A stretch of 64,000 nucleotides of DNA from an uncultured Ruminococcus sp. (GTDB lineage Bacteria > Bacillota > Clostridia > Oscillospirales > Ruminococcaceae), in NCBI GenBank assembly GCA_947627625.1, contig CANQWR010000012.1, forward strand, positions 1 to 64,000. The letters are read 5' to 3'. The stretch's first letter is position 1, and each line of letters starts with the position of its first letter. Below the pieces are notes generated by a model that was not told the DNA's origin, ran no database searches, and saw nothing but the letters and a program-made list of their open reading frames with translations. The translations under genes and the position numbers were made by a program. This document shows positions 8,241 through 17,791 of this stretch, piece by piece.

Positions 8241-8276
8241 AAAAAAAACGCCTTTGTAAAACACAAAGACGTTAAA
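8241..8276 (-). terminator. Intrinsic terminator between rsmG and noc
   Basis: On the minus strand ACGTCTTTGT and ACAAAGGCGT pair around a short T-rich loop and run into eight T (8241-8248), 21 bp after the rsmG stop. Confidence 0.75.
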
Positions 8277-8296
8277 AAACAGAAATAACTCCGTTT

Positions 8297-9007
8297 TCAG
8301 AGCGGTTTTTTCTTTATTTGACCGCTGTTTCGGGGGTATTTTGGCGGAGTGTGCGATATTTTTTTTACACAAACAAGTTTTTTACTCCCCGCAAGACTGT
8401 ACTCGTACAAATTTTCAATCTCTCCGCCCAAAATTTTTACTGAGTTCTCAGACGCATAAATATCTTCGGAGTGTCCCTTAAGTGCTATGAAACTCCCCCC
8501 CACCCTTACAAGCGGTATACAAAATTCGCTCAGGATATTCATTGCGGAGACCGCCCTTGCACACGCAAAGTCAAATCTCTCCCTGTAATCAGCGTTCTGA
8601 CCGACCTCCTCGGCTCTTGCGTGGACAAACTCCGCATCTATATCAAGTCTCTCACAAAGCTGTCTGAGAAAATCGACTCTCTTATTCAGACTGTCAAGAA
8701 GCGTTATTTTTATGTCGGGTCTGACTATTTTAAGCGGTACGGACGGAAAGCCCGCACCTGTCCCGACATCTATTATTGAAGAACTATTCGGGATTTCAAC
8801 ATATTTCAACAGAAAAATGCTGTCCAGAAAATGTTTTACAAAAATCTCGTCAGGCTCGGTTATCGCCGTCAGGTTCACTTTTTTGTTGTACTCTACAAGA
8901 AATTCCGCATATATCGCAAATTTTTCATAGCTCTCCTCGGAGAGTCCGCCGTCAAAGCCGTATTTTTTCAACACTTCTCCACAGAATTTATAATCGGTAA
9001 AATTCAT
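8297..9007 (-). CDS. rsmG: 16S rRNA (guanine-527-N7)-methyltransferase RsmG
   Basis: A 236-residue SAM-dependent methyltransferase. The binding motif IDVGTGAGFPSVPLKI is near residues 70-85, and FDFACARAV marks the family motif further on. It methylates G527 of 16S rRNA; its loss gives low-level streptomycin resistance in other bacteria. The ATG follows AAAGAGGTGATAAA. It is separated from mnmG by about 520 bp of interspersed repeat, an unusual gap for this pair. A terminator follows. Confidence 0.92.
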   Translation of the reverse strand: MNFTDYKFCGEVLKKYGFDGGLSEESYEKFAIYAEFLVEYNKKVNLTAITEPDEIFVKHFLDSIFLLKYVEIPNSSSIIDVGTGAGFPSVPLKIVRPDIKITLLDSLNKRVDFLRQLCERLDIDAEFVHARAEEVGQNADYRERFDFACARAVSAMNILSEFCIPLVRVGGSFIALKGHSEDIYASENSVKILGGEIENLYEYSLAGSKKLVCVKKISHTPPKYPRNSGQIKKKPL

Positions 9008-9034
9008 TTTATCACCTCTTTTTGTAATTTTTTA

Positions 9035-9530
9035 GTGAACGATTAGGGGGCAGGGGCTTCGCCCCAAAAAATAAATTTGTGGGCTGTTGGGGGCTACACC
9101 CCCACTCCCCTGTTTTAAGTCTAAGAGGCAGGGGGCTTTGCCCAAAAAATAATTTTCTTAAAATTATATTTTTTTGGAGATTTTTTATTTTCGGACTGTT
9201 CGGACTTCGTGCAAATTTTAATTAGAACAATTAGGGGCAGGGGGCTTCGCCCAAAAAATAATTTTCTTAAAATTATATTTTTTTAGAGATTTAATATTTT
9301 TTTAGAACGATAAGGGGCAGGGGGCTTTGCCCCCAAACCCCCGTCGTGGGGAAGAATCCCCCCGAACCCCCCATGATTATTCCCACACAAGAAACAAACC
9401 CCACTCCCGTGGTAGTCTACTGTTTAATCTCGGGGGTCAAGGGGAGTCACACCCCCTTGTGGGGGGCTTGGAGGGCAACGCCCCTCAAATCCCAAGGGGA
9501 CAGCGTCCCCCGGTCCAAAGCCGTAAGGCA
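9035..9530. repeat. Interspersed repeat cluster 2
   Basis: At least three starts of the AACGATTAGGGGCAGGGG type, each followed by the AT-palindrome module, then one fuller hairpin core (about 9311-9388) and the flank motif GTAGTCTACTGTTTAAT. It fills the whole gap and abuts the mnmG stop codon. Confidence 0.85.
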
Positions 9531-11399
9531 TTATGACTTCGCAAGCCAGACCGCAAGCATCGAAATATCGGCAGGCGATACACCCGAAATCCTTGAAGCC
9601 TGTCCGAGAGAGACGGGTTTTATCCTGTTCAGCTTCTCCACAGCCTCAAGTCTCAGACCATAAACGTCTCTATAATCAATATCAACAGGCAGAGATTTGT
9701 TTTCAAGTCTCCTCATCTGCTCAACCTGTGCGAACTGTCTGTCTATGTACCCCTTGTACTTTATCTGTAACTCCACCTGTTCGCACACGTCATACGGCAA
9801 ATCGGGTCTTTCGGGGTCTGCAACGGCTAAGTCACTGTATTTTATCTGCGGACGTTTCAGCAAGTCCGACATCTTACTGCCTGTTGTGAGCGGAGAAGTA
9901 CCCCTCTCCACAAGCATATTATTTAACTCTTCCGACGGCGTGACGTTGAGATTTGAAATTCTCTCAATCTCCCGCTCTGTGAGTTCAATTTTCCTGTTGA
10001 GCTTTTCAAGACGCTCGTCCGAAACAAGCCCTATTCTGTGACCTATCGGCATTAAACGCTGGTCGGCGTTGTCCTGTCTGAGAATAAGCCTGTACTCACT
10101 CCTTGAAGTCATCATTCTGTAGGGGTCTGAACAGCCCTTTGTCACAAGGTCGTCAATAAGAGTACCTATGTAGGAACTCGCCCTGTCGAGTATCAACGGC
10201 TCTCTTCCCCGAATTTTCATGACGGCGTTTATTCCCGCCACAAGACCCTGTGCCGCCGCCTCCTCATAACCCGAACTGCCGTTGAACTGCCCCGCACCGT
10301 AAAGTCCCGACACACTCTTAAATTCAAGCGTGGGGAATAACTGGTCGGGGTTGCAACAGTCGTACTCGATAGCATAAGCAGGACGCATTATCTCCACATT
10401 TTCAAGCCCCTTTATAGTCCGCAAAAATTCAAGCTGAACGTCCTCGGGCAGTGACGACGACATCCCCTGAAGATAGTACTCCTCCGTACTCAATCCCATG
10501 GGTTCAACAAACAGCTGGTGTCTGGGCTTGTCCGAAAATCTCACAACTTTGTCCTCGATTGACGGACAGTACCTCGGTCCGACACCCTCAATTTTTCCCG
10601 AATACATAGGCGACCTTGATATGTTGTTCATGATGACTTCATGAGTTATACTATTTGTATAAGTCATGTAACAGCTGACTTTGTTTTCAAGTCCATCGGG
10701 ATTTGTCTCAAACGAAAACGGCACTATATTTTCGTCCCCGTCCTGACGCTCCATTACGTCAAAATTTATACTTTTTTTGTGTACCCTGCAAGGCGTACCC
10801 GTCTTGAAACGCCTGAGTTTCACACCGTTTTTTTCAAGGCTCCCCGACAACTCACGGCTCGGAAGTGAACTGTCGGGACCGCTTTCATATGACGCTTCAC
10901 CTATATAAATACGCCCTTTCAGATAAGTCCCCGTTGCGATTATCACGGCTTTTGCGGAGTACTCCGCCCCCAAAGAAGTCCTCACGCCTGTAATTTTGCC
11001 GTTTTCCGTCAGTATTTCGGTGACTTCTCCCTGCTTTATGTGCAGATTTTCCTGCTTTTCACAGACATTTTTCATGTACTCGTGATACCGCACCCTGTCC
11101 GCCTGCACCCTTAAACTGTGTACAGCAGGTCCTTTTCCACGGTTCAGCATACGGCTCTGTATAAAACACCTGTCCGCACCCCTTCCCATTTCACCGCCGA
11201 GAGCGTCTATTTCCCTCACAAGATGCCCCTTTGCAGTGCCGCCAATTGACGGATTACAGGGCATATTTGCGATCTGGTCAAGCGATATTGTGAACATCGC
11301 CGTACTGCACCCGAGGCGTGCGGCGGCAAGGGAAGCCTCAACTCCTGCGTGACCTCCCCCCACAACAATCACGTCAAAACTGCCCATTTTATAATACAT
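9531..11399 (-). CDS. mnmG: tRNA uridine-5-carboxymethylaminomethyl modification enzyme MnmG (GidA)
   Basis: A 622-residue flavoprotein with an N-terminal FAD-binding [10 protein letters not shown], conserved [21 protein letters not shown] and the family C-terminal helical domain. With MnmE it installs the cmnm5U modification at wobble U34. The ATG at 11399 is chosen because GGAGAGGA lies 6 bp upstream; a longer frame to 11423 would include that site. It is preceded closely by mnmE, with a parS site in the gap. Confidence 0.94.
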   Translation of the reverse strand: MYYKMGSFDVIVVGGGHAGVEASLAAARLGCSTAMFTISLDQIANMPCNPSIGGTAKGHLVREIDALGGEMGRGADRCFIQSRMLNRGKGPAVHSLRVQADRVRYHEYMKNVCEKQENLHIKQGEVTEILTENGKITGVRTSLGAEYSAKAVIIATGTYLKGRIYIGEASYESGPDSSLPSRELSGSLEKNGVKLRRFKTGTPCRVHKKSINFDVMERQDGDENIVPFSFETNPDGLENKVSCYMTYTNSITHEVIMNNISRSPMYSGKIEGVGPRYCPSIEDKVVRFSDKPRHQLFVEPMGLSTEEYYLQGMSSSLPEDVQLEFLRTIKGLENVEIMRPAYAIEYDCCNPDQLFPTLEFKSVSGLYGAGQFNGSSGYEEAAAQGLVAGINAVMKIRGREPLILDRASSYIGTLIDDLVTKGCSDPYRMMTSRSEYRLILRQDNADQRLMPIGHRIGLVSDERLEKLNRKIELTEREIERISNLNVTPSEELNNMLVERGTSPLTTGSKMSDLLKRPQIKYSDLAVADPERPDLPYDVCEQVELQIKYKGYIDRQFAQVEQMRRLENKSLPVDIDYRDVYGLRLEAVEKLNRIKPVSLGQASRISGVSPADISMLAVWLAKS

Positions 11400-11449
11400 A
11401 AGAAATCCTCTCCAATGTTTCACGTTGTTTCAAATTGTTTCACAAAAAA

Positions 11450-11465
11450 TGTTCCACGTGGAACA
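11450..11465. promoter_or_regulatory. parS: parS centromere site
   Basis: A second perfect TGTTCCACGTGGAACA, between mnmE and mnmG. Its last bases touch the mnmE stop codon. Degenerate half sites (TGTTTCACGT, TTGTTTCAC) lie at 11416-11442. Confidence 0.9.
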
Positions 11466-12827
11466 TCACTTTCCCACACAGAATTTTGAAAACACCTCGT
11501 TCACGACAGCCTCTGTCACCCTCTCGCCCGTCAGTTCAAGGAGACTCTGCTCTGCATCGTCTATCAGGACGTTCACCACGTCAAACATCTCTCCCGCTTT
11601 TATAGCACTCTCCGCTTCACGCACACATTCAAGTGCCCTGTCTATGCAACGCTTCTGTCTCTCGTTGACGGCAGTTTCGGAAAAAGTTTCGGGGGAAACT
11701 CCCAGAACGCTCTCGACAGCCTTGCCGAGACGGTCAATGCCGTCTTTTTCTTTGGCAGATAAATATACTGTGAGTATATTATTTTTTGTCAAAACCTCCG
11801 TATCGAACAATTGTTCCCTGTCGTTTTTGTTCACAACTGCCACACATTTTCTGTTTTTTATCCTCTCGACAAGCTCAAAATCGTCCGCCGTACACGGACA
11901 ACTACCGTCGAAAACTGCTATGACAAGCTCGGACGAATCTATCAGACGCTGTGCGTGTTCCACACCGATTTTCTCCACAATTTCATCGGTTTGGTGTATG
12001 CCCGCCGTGTCCGCAAGTCTCAAAACTATATTCCCCAGACGGACACTCTCCTCAATAACGTCCCTTGTCGTTCCCGCAATTTCCGTCACGATACTCCTGT
12101 CAAAACCGCTGAGACAGTTGAAAAGCGTGGACTTTCCGACGTTGGGCTTTCCGACAACTGCCGTTGAAACGCCCTCACGGAGTATCCTGCCCGTGTCGTA
12201 ATTTGCGGAGAGATCTTCAAGTTTCGTGCGGACTTCACCGAGCTTTTCAAGTGCCGAATCGGGCGTTATATCGGACATATCTTCATCGGGGTAGTCTATC
12301 CACACCGCAACCGATGCGAGAAGTTCCCTTATAATTTCGGAACACTCCCGAACCCTCCCGAAAACCGCTCCCGTTCGGAGATTTTCAGCCATATGCAGTT
12401 CAGCTTCCGAATTTGCCGAAATTACGTCCATAACAGCTTCTGCCCTCGTCAAATCAAGTTTCCCGTTCAAAAAAGCCCTCTTTGTGAACTCCCCCGCACC
12501 CGCCGACTCCGCACCGCACGCAATCACCGCACGGAGTATTTTTTCGGAGACATATACACCGCCGTGACATGAAATCTCAACAGTGTCCTCTCCCGTGTAG
12601 CTGTGCGGAGCTCTGAAAACAGTCAGAATGCAGTCGTCAATAATTTTGTTTTCCTCGTCACGCACAAAACCGTAACAACAGGTATAGCCTTTCATATCGG
12701 CAATTTCCGTACTCCCCGACGGCTTGAAAACTCTCCGTGCAATGTCAATACAGCCCTCCCCCGATATTCTTATGACGGCAAGACCGCCCGTCCCACGGGG
12801 CGTGGATATTCCCGCAACAACCGACAA
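11466..12827 (-). CDS. mnmE: tRNA modification GTPase MnmE (TrmE)
   Basis: A 453-residue, three-domain GTPase: N-terminal folate-binding domain (VVAGISTPRGTGGLAVIRISG), G domain with GKPNVGKST, DTAGIH and NKND, and the C-terminal CVGK containing the functional Cys. It acts with MnmG on tRNA wobble uridines. The TTG at 12827 is preferred over the ATG at 12848 because GAGGGGG lies between them at normal spacing and the resulting N-terminus matches the family. Between jag and mnmG. Confidence 0.92.
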   Translation of the reverse strand: MSVVAGISTPRGTGGLAVIRISGEGCIDIARRVFKPSGSTEIADMKGYTCCYGFVRDEENKIIDDCILTVFRAPHSYTGEDTVEISCHGGVYVSEKILRAVIACGAESAGAGEFTKRAFLNGKLDLTRAEAVMDVISANSEAELHMAENLRTGAVFGRVRECSEIIRELLASVAVWIDYPDEDMSDITPDSALEKLGEVRTKLEDLSANYDTGRILREGVSTAVVGKPNVGKSTLFNCLSGFDRSIVTEIAGTTRDVIEESVRLGNIVLRLADTAGIHQTDEIVEKIGVEHAQRLIDSSELVIAVFDGSCPCTADDFELVERIKNRKCVAVVNKNDREQLFDTEVLTKNNILTVYLSAKEKDGIDRLGKAVESVLGVSPETFSETAVNERQKRCIDRALECVREAESAIKAGEMFDVVNVLIDDAEQSLLELTGERVTEAVVNEVFSKFCVGK

Positions 12828-12900
12828 AATAAAAACCCCCTCACACAACGGCGGGCAGAAAATTTCCGCCCGCCCTTAAAAATTTCAGATTTTATTTATT

Positions 12901-14112
12901 TCAAATTTCTATCTTTCCGTAGAGACCGCCCTTTATGTCGTCCTCGGGACGTGGCTTTTTGTAGTCCTTTTCAAAACTCGTCGACAGGTCTATCTCCCTC
13001 GGGCTGAACGGCTCACGCCTTTTGCCCTGTCGGCTATTGCCCCTGCCGTTCCCGCTGTTCTTTTTTCCGTAAGGCGGTTTCCCGCCCTTTTTTCTCGGTG
13101 CAGGGTTCACAGGCGAAATTATTATCTTCCTGTAAGGCTCTTCGCCCGTGGAGCGTGAAGTCACGCCGTCAATATCGGCTATTGCGGAGTGTATTATTCT
13201 CCTCTCGTAGGGATTCATGGGCTCAAGCGGCACGGGTCTGCCGTTTCTGAGAACCGACTTTGACACTTTCACGGCAAGTTTTTTCAGTGTCTCTTTCCGC
13301 TTGCTCCTGTAGTCCTGACAGTCTATAGTTATCCTGAAATAGTTCTTGTCGCCCTTGTTTGCGATTATCGAACAAAGATACTGCAATGAGTCAAGAGTCT
13401 CCCCACGCCTTCCTATGACCGTGCCGTTTTCCGCCTTGCTGCACTCTATGTCTATGACCGCACACTCGTCATTCTGGTAGACTTTCAGCTGAGACTCAAT
13501 ATTTATAGCGTCAAGAATGCTCTTTATATAGTCCACGGCTATCTTTACTTTCGGATTTATGAGTGACTCGTCCGTTACAAGTTCGGGCTTCTCCTCGGGC
13601 GGTTCAACGTTGTCATACTGTTCGGCGGTCTCCCGTTTGACCTCTTTCATATCTTTTGTATCTTTTGTATCTTTTGCACTTTTTACATCTGCGGCGGTCT
13701 CGGTTTTTTCGGGAACGCTCTCCGCACTCTCCGCACTCTTTACGGATACCTCTTCGGTCGTCTGTTCGGGTGAAACGTCGGCGACGGCAGTTTTATTATC
13801 ACTCTCACTCTCGCTCTCATTTTCAATATTTTGTATTTGTACGGTCTCTTGTGCGGTCTCCTCCGTAACAACGGGTTCTGCCCGTTTTTCCGTCTCCGTC
13901 TCAACGGCAGCTGCCGTATCTCCGCCAAGTTCCCGCTGTAAGTCGTCTTTGAGTGTCGCCCTGACCTTTGCCTGAGACTTTCCGAGACCCAAAAAACCCT
14001 TTTTGCCCTCGTCGATTATCTCAAACTCTATACGCTCCTCATCTGCTCCGAATTTTTCGGAGGCAAGGGCTTTCGCCTCGCCGACCGTTCTCGCTGTGAA
14101 AATTTCCGTCAT
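12901..14112 (-). CDS. jag: RNA-binding protein Jag/KhpB with long acidic insert
   Basis: A 403-residue protein, about twice the length of Bacillus Jag. Residues 1-52 form a Jag_N domain (EAKALASEKFGADEERIEF, GFLGLGKSQAKV). Residues about 55-190 are a low-complexity Glu/Thr/Val/Lys region with repeated KDTKDTKD. A KH domain with NGTVIGRRGETLDSLQ and an R3H domain around PYERRIIHSAIA follow, then a basic Gly/Arg/Lys tail. It binds RNA and affects cell-wall growth and division in relatives. Placed after yidC, as usual. Confidence 0.9.
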   Translation of the reverse strand: MTEIFTARTVGEAKALASEKFGADEERIEFEIIDEGKKGFLGLGKSQAKVRATLKDDLQRELGGDTAAAVETETEKRAEPVVTEETAQETVQIQNIENESESESDNKTAVADVSPEQTTEEVSVKSAESAESVPEKTETAADVKSAKDTKDTKDMKEVKRETAEQYDNVEPPEEKPELVTDESLINPKVKIAVDYIKSILDAINIESQLKVYQNDECAVIDIECSKAENGTVIGRRGETLDSLQYLCSIIANKGDKNYFRITIDCQDYRSKRKETLKKLAVKVSKSVLRNGRPVPLEPMNPYERRIIHSAIADIDGVTSRSTGEEPYRKIIISPVNPAPRKKGGKPPYGKKNSGNGRGNSRQGKRREPFSPREIDLSTSFEKDYKKPRPEDDIKGGLYGKIEI

Positions 14113-14136
14113 ATAAATCTATCCTTTCCTTGGGAT

Positions 14137-15345
14137 TTAATCCTCACGGTATTCGTCACCGTATTTTTCAGCCATTCTCCGTCTCGCCTCTTCTATACGG
14201 CTGAGACTGTCTCCGTCCGCACCGCTTTTGGAGTCATCTCCGTACTTTTCGGACATCCTCGCCCTTGCATCGTTTATGCGGTCACGGTTCTGCCTGTTCA
14301 TCTCCGAACGTGAGATTTTGTCGCCGTTTTCGTCAAATCTCGCACTCTGTGCCCTCTGCTCCTGCTCGTAGAGAGCCTGCTGTTCCATCATCTTCTGCAT
14401 GAAAGTCTTCTTTTCGGGGTGCTTTTCGGCATAAACTCTCGCCCTCTCCTTTTCCTTTTCGTTTATTCTCTCAGTCCTCTCGGGGGTGAAGTAGATGTTA
14501 AGTCCGAGATTTATAAGAAAGGAAAAGACCGACGACCATATCCAGTAAAAGCCGACTCCTGCGGGGACTTCAAACGCAAGCCACACCGACCACAACGGCA
14601 TGAACAACATCATAAACGTCATACAGCCGTTTCCCTGCATATCGGGGTTTGTCCTCTTCTGGTGTACCATTGAGTAAATGGACTGTATGAGCTGTGCAAG
14701 TCCCGCAAACACGGGAATTAAAAATAATATTACGGCTTCTCTGTTCCACACGTCGGGGTGAAACTGCGGTGTCTGTCCGAGATTTGCACCGAAAACCGTG
14801 AATTTTGAACTGAAATCCTGTATAGAACCGAGAAAATTCTCCGCAAGATGTCCGAACGCCTCAGGTGACTTCTCAACCTGTTCCATAGTCCTGAGTTCAC
14901 ATCTCAGGTCACTGAGGCTTATCCCTTTGCCGCCCACAAGGTCGGACGCTATCCTGACAGCCTCCTGTCTTATGGACTTCGTTATGTGCAGAATATGTGT
15001 TATCGGCTTGTACACAACGTCCAGCACTCCAAAAAGCAGAAACATCTGTATAAATGCGGGCAGACATGAAGCCATCGGGTTTATGCCCTCCTGCTGATAC
15101 AGTTTCTGCTGTTCCTCCTGAAGTCTCTGCGGATTGTTTGCGAAACTCTTTCTGAGCTTTTCCATTTTCGGGTTCAAAAGCTGCATTCTTGCAGAATTTT
15201 TCTGTGTCTTGTAATTGACCGGAAACAGCATTATTTTTGTCACGATTGTGAAGACTATTATCGAGACGGCATAGTTTCCGAATATGCCGTAAATGAAACT
15301 CATCAGAAATCCGAACGGATAACCGATAATATCGTAAAGACTCAA
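14137..15345 (-). CDS. yidC: Membrane protein insertase YidC (SpoIIIJ/OxaA family)
   Basis: A 402-residue polytopic membrane protein. The first hydrophobic segments (FGFLMSFIYGIFGNYAVSIIVFTIV) lead into the conserved QKNSARMQLLNPKMEKL segment; later segments include MTFMMLFMPLWSVWLAF. It inserts and folds membrane proteins with or without Sec. No lipobox is seen, unlike Bacillus YidC. The C-terminal 100 residues are charged and end in two related units (ARMSEKYGDDS, RRMAEKYGDEY). TTG start behind AGAGAGGT. Separated from yidD by a repeat cluster. Confidence 0.92.
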   Translation of the reverse strand: MSLYDIIGYPFGFLMSFIYGIFGNYAVSIIVFTIVTKIMLFPVNYKTQKNSARMQLLNPKMEKLRKSFANNPQRLQEEQQKLYQQEGINPMASCLPAFIQMFLLFGVLDVVYKPITHILHITKSIRQEAVRIASDLVGGKGISLSDLRCELRTMEQVEKSPEAFGHLAENFLGSIQDFSSKFTVFGANLGQTPQFHPDVWNREAVILFLIPVFAGLAQLIQSIYSMVHQKRTNPDMQGNGCMTFMMLFMPLWSVWLAFEVPAGVGFYWIWSSVFSFLINLGLNIYFTPERTERINEKEKERARVYAEKHPEKKTFMQKMMEQQALYEQEQRAQSARFDENGDKISRSEMNRQNRDRINDARARMSEKYGDDSKSGADGDSLSRIEEARRRMAEKYGDEYRED

Positions 15346-15371
15346 ATTTAATACCTCTCTATATATTTAGT

Positions 15372-15672
15372 TATTATTAAGAACGATTAGGGGCATTGTC
15401 CCTAACCCTCTTGGGGCTTCTCCCTCAATATTATTAAGAACGATAAGGGGCAGGGGGCGTTGCCCCCTGAACCCCCATTGGGGGCTCTGCCCCCAAACCC
15501 CCGTCGGGGGGAAGTATCCCCCCGACCCCCCCATGATGTTCTACTGTTTCAGTTTTGAAGTCCGAACGTCTTCTCCCTCTCCGTAATAGTCTCTTGTTTC
15601 TATTATGGGGGTAGGGGGCAAAGCCTCCAGTGACTTAAAAACAGGGGGGTGGGGGGCGTAGCTCCCCAACAA
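15372..15672. repeat. Interspersed repeat cluster 3
   Basis: Forward-orientation full core beginning AACGATAAGGGGCAGGGGGC near 15439 and running through all five hairpins to CCCCCCATGAT near 15535. A truncated start near 15381 and a degenerate tail follow. It separates yidC from yidD. Confidence 0.85.
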
Positions 15673-15680
15673 AACTCACA

Positions 15681-15935
15681 TTATCTATGATAGCGTATCT
15701 TTATAAATTTCGGTGCGGGGAATTTTTCGGGCACATAGTCTATACCGCCCATGGACCACGGATTACAGCGGAGTATCCTCCAAACGGCAAGAGCCGTCCC
15801 CCTTATCGCCCCGAACCTTTTTACAGAAGTAAGTGCATAGGAGCTGCAGGTGGGGTAATACTTACAGACGGGCGGTGTCAGGGGGGATATGAACTTTCTG
15901 TAGAAATTTATAAGTGCAATCAGAATATACTTCAT
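15681..15935 (-). CDS. yidD: Membrane protein insertion efficiency factor YidD
   Basis: 84 residues with the family core [24 protein letters not shown] and [13 protein letters not shown]. YidD is a small membrane-associated protein that aids YidC-dependent insertion. It lies 30 bp after rnpA. A repeat cluster lies between it and yidC, its usual direct neighbour. No strong Shine-Dalgarno is visible. Confidence 0.92.
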   Translation of the reverse strand: MKYILIALINFYRKFISPLTPPVCKYYPTCSSYALTSVKRFGAIRGTALAVWRILRCNPWSMGGIDYVPEKFPAPKFIKIRYHR

Positions 15936-15965
15936 TTTATTATTTTTATTTTATATTTTTATTCT

Positions 15966-16346
15966 TTATTTTATTTCATGATTTCGTGAATCCCTGCCAA
16001 GCCTTGCTCTCAGGGACTTCTCTATTTCGGGGACTATCCGTTTTTTCAGACGTGAACACAGCTCGTCCGATTTTACGGTATTAAGTCTCCTGTCCGCAAT
16101 TATCACAATATCAATCCCTATCGGGAAATCCGTCTCACAGAGCCTGTAGGCAGTCCTTATAATACGCTTTACACGGTTTCGGCAGACGGCATTGCCGACT
16201 TTTTTCCCGACAGTTATGCCGAGCCTGTTGAAAGGTCTGTTGTTCTGTCTGAAGCAGACCGAAACACCGCCCGAGCGGGTGAACAGCCCCTTTCTGTATA
16301 GCGAGACGAAATCTCTGTTGTTGTTGAGTACACGGGTGTAGAGCAA
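15966..16346 (-). CDS. rnpA: Ribonuclease P protein component
   Basis: About 126 residues with the RNase P protein signature NRVKRIIRTAYR (about 72-83) and the upstream LGITVGKKVGNAVCR. It assists the RNase P RNA in maturing tRNA 5' ends. A TTG at 16346 is preferred because AAGGTGG sits 8 bp before it; a GTG at 16358 overlaps that site. Follows rpmH, with a terminator hairpin in between. Confidence 0.9.
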   Translation of the reverse strand: MLYTRVLNNNRDFVSLYRKGLFTRSGGVSVCFRQNNRPFNRLGITVGKKVGNAVCRNRVKRIIRTAYRLCETDFPIGIDIVIIADRRLNTVKSDELCSRLKKRIVPEIEKSLRARLGRDSRNHEIK

Positions 16347-16445
16347 TTTTTTTACCACCTTTTCGGCGTATTTCCGTTAAAAAAAGGGCAGGAGGGGAGA
16401 CGACGCACACACCTCTTTCGGGGATAACTGCGGCGTGTCTCCGCC

Positions 16446-16481
16446 TCAAAAAAAAGACCACAAAAAGCAAGTTTTGTGGTC
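16446..16481 (-). terminator. Terminator/attenuator between rpmH and rnpA
   Basis: On the minus strand GACCACAAAA and TTTTGTGGTC form a 10-bp stem followed by eight T, starting 7 bp after the rpmH stop. Full termination would starve rnpA, so partial read-through is likely, giving more L34 than RnpA. Confidence 0.8.
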
Positions 16482-16488
16482 AGCTCCG

Positions 16489-16623
16489 TCAGTGAGTCAA
16501 TCTTGCTCTGCCCTTTGCCCTTCTGCGAGCCAAGACCTTTCTGCCGTTGCGGTCAGACATTCTCTTCATGAAGCCGTGCTCCTTCTTTCTGTGGAGCTTT
16601 TTGGGCTGGTAAGTTCTCTTCAC
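16489..16623 (-). CDS. rpmH: 50S ribosomal protein L34
   Basis: 44 residues, [18 protein letters not shown] onward with [16 protein letters not shown], the canonical L34 sequence. Start is GTG at 16623 behind GGAGAGGA. First gene of the leftward arm from oriC, with a perfect-consensus promoter. Confidence 0.97.
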   Translation of the reverse strand: MKRTYQPKKLHRKKEHGFMKRMSDRNGRKVLARRRAKGRARLTH

Positions 16624-16687
16624 GACAAAATCCTCCTCTCCGGTATCCAATAATCGGGCGGAGACGCATACGCCGTCCGCAAAATAC

Positions 16688-16716
16688 ATTATACTCCAAA
16701 CGGTCAATTATGTCAA
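16688..16716 (-). promoter_or_regulatory. rpmH promoter (perfect consensus)
   Basis: Minus strand TTGACA (16711-16716), 17-bp spacer, TATAAT (16688-16693): both hexamers match consensus exactly, as expected for a strong ribosomal-protein promoter. Confidence 0.9.
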
Positions 16717-16744
16717 GCGGTTTGAGAAAATTTTTTCAAAGCCC

Positions 16745-17040
16745 GATATTTTTAACAATTATAATCAAGATTTCAAAATAAAGGCAAAAATAAAAATAAT
16801 TGTCGGGAAAATATTTAATGTCCGAAGCACTATAATTTAATATATTTCAAAATATTATTTGACCGATGATATAATATCATTTTATAAATTTCCCTATTTT
16901 TAATAATTATAATCAAATTTTCCAGATAACGACAAAAATAAAAATAATTCCCGTGAAAATATTTAATATACGAAATATTATAATTTAATATATACGGCAA
17001 TATAATTTAACTCCCGATATAATATTATTTGATTAAGTAC
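16745..17040. repeat. Diverged tandem duplication (about 148 bp x 2) upstream of dnaA
   Basis: AATTATAATCAA, CAAAAATAAAAATAATT, AAAATATTTAAT and ATAATTTAATATAT recur in the same order 148 bp apart (first copy about 16745-16892, second about 16893-17040). The whole stretch is very AT-rich. No gene is seen from 16717 to 17791. Confidence 0.65.
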
Positions 17041-17235
17041 CCGAAAAAGGCTCAATTTTGGCGTTTTTATCGCTAAATGAAATAATATAATCCGTCCCAT
17101 ATATATTTATTTATTTTTCAAATATTACAATATATTATAATTTATACACGATTTTTTCACTTTTCAAACAAACGTTCCTGTTGGCAAATTGCACAAAAAA
17201 AACGCAATTCTACAGAGAATATATTTTCTCTGTAG

Positions 17236-17500
17236 AATAGTTTTCAACATACCCTTTCGTCACCAAATTTGCGAAACTTTGAAAACGCAATTTTTACTGT
17301 TGAAATTGTTGAAAACTTATTTCGAAATTGTAAACAACAAATTTTAATTTTTATTTTCAGCTCCCGAAAAATAACGCTATACAGCCGTAAATCCGATTTG
17401 ATAAAAACAAAAATAAAACTTTCTTTTTTGAAGTTTTTTTTCAAAAAAAATTGTTGAAAACCTGTTGAAAGACTGTTGAAAGATTGTTGAAAACTCAAAT
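17236..17500. other. oriC: oriC left part: DnaA-box-like cluster upstream of dnaA
   Basis: Seven copies of the 8-mer TTTCAACA/TGTTGAAA lie here: one reads TTTCAACA at about 17241, the other six read TGTTGAAA, four of them packed within 17450-17495. They resemble DnaA boxes (TTTTCAACA versus TTATCCACA) and parallel the bipartite clusters flanking dnaA in Bacillus. Confidence 0.6.
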
Positions 17501-17540
17501 TATTTGGCATATTTTTTTTTCTTTTAATTATGTCTTTGAC

Positions 17541-17577
17541 TTGACTTGTGCAAAATTTTATGGTATAATATGCACAA
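17541..17577 (+). promoter_or_regulatory. dnaA promoter with flanking inverted repeat
   Basis: TTGACT (17541-17546), 17-bp spacer, TATAAT (17564-17569). TTGTGCA (17546-17552) and TGCACAA (17571-17577) form an inverted repeat around the -10 box, a likely repressor site. Downstream, TTGTGAT recurs at 17621, 17632 and 17643. Confidence 0.75.
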
Positions 17578-17791
17578 ATCACGGCGTTTTTCGAGGGGCA
17601 AAAAAATCCCGATTTTTTCTTTGTGATAGTTTTGTGATAAGTTTGTGATGGGGTACTTTCTCGCACGAATGTTCGCACAAAAAATCGGTTTTATTGTTAT
17701 ATGATTTTACACAATCGCAAACGGACGTTCGATTTTTAGAACCTTTGTTCGCTCGGACTCCGCCGTGAAAACCGAGAAAAGGAGGTATAAC

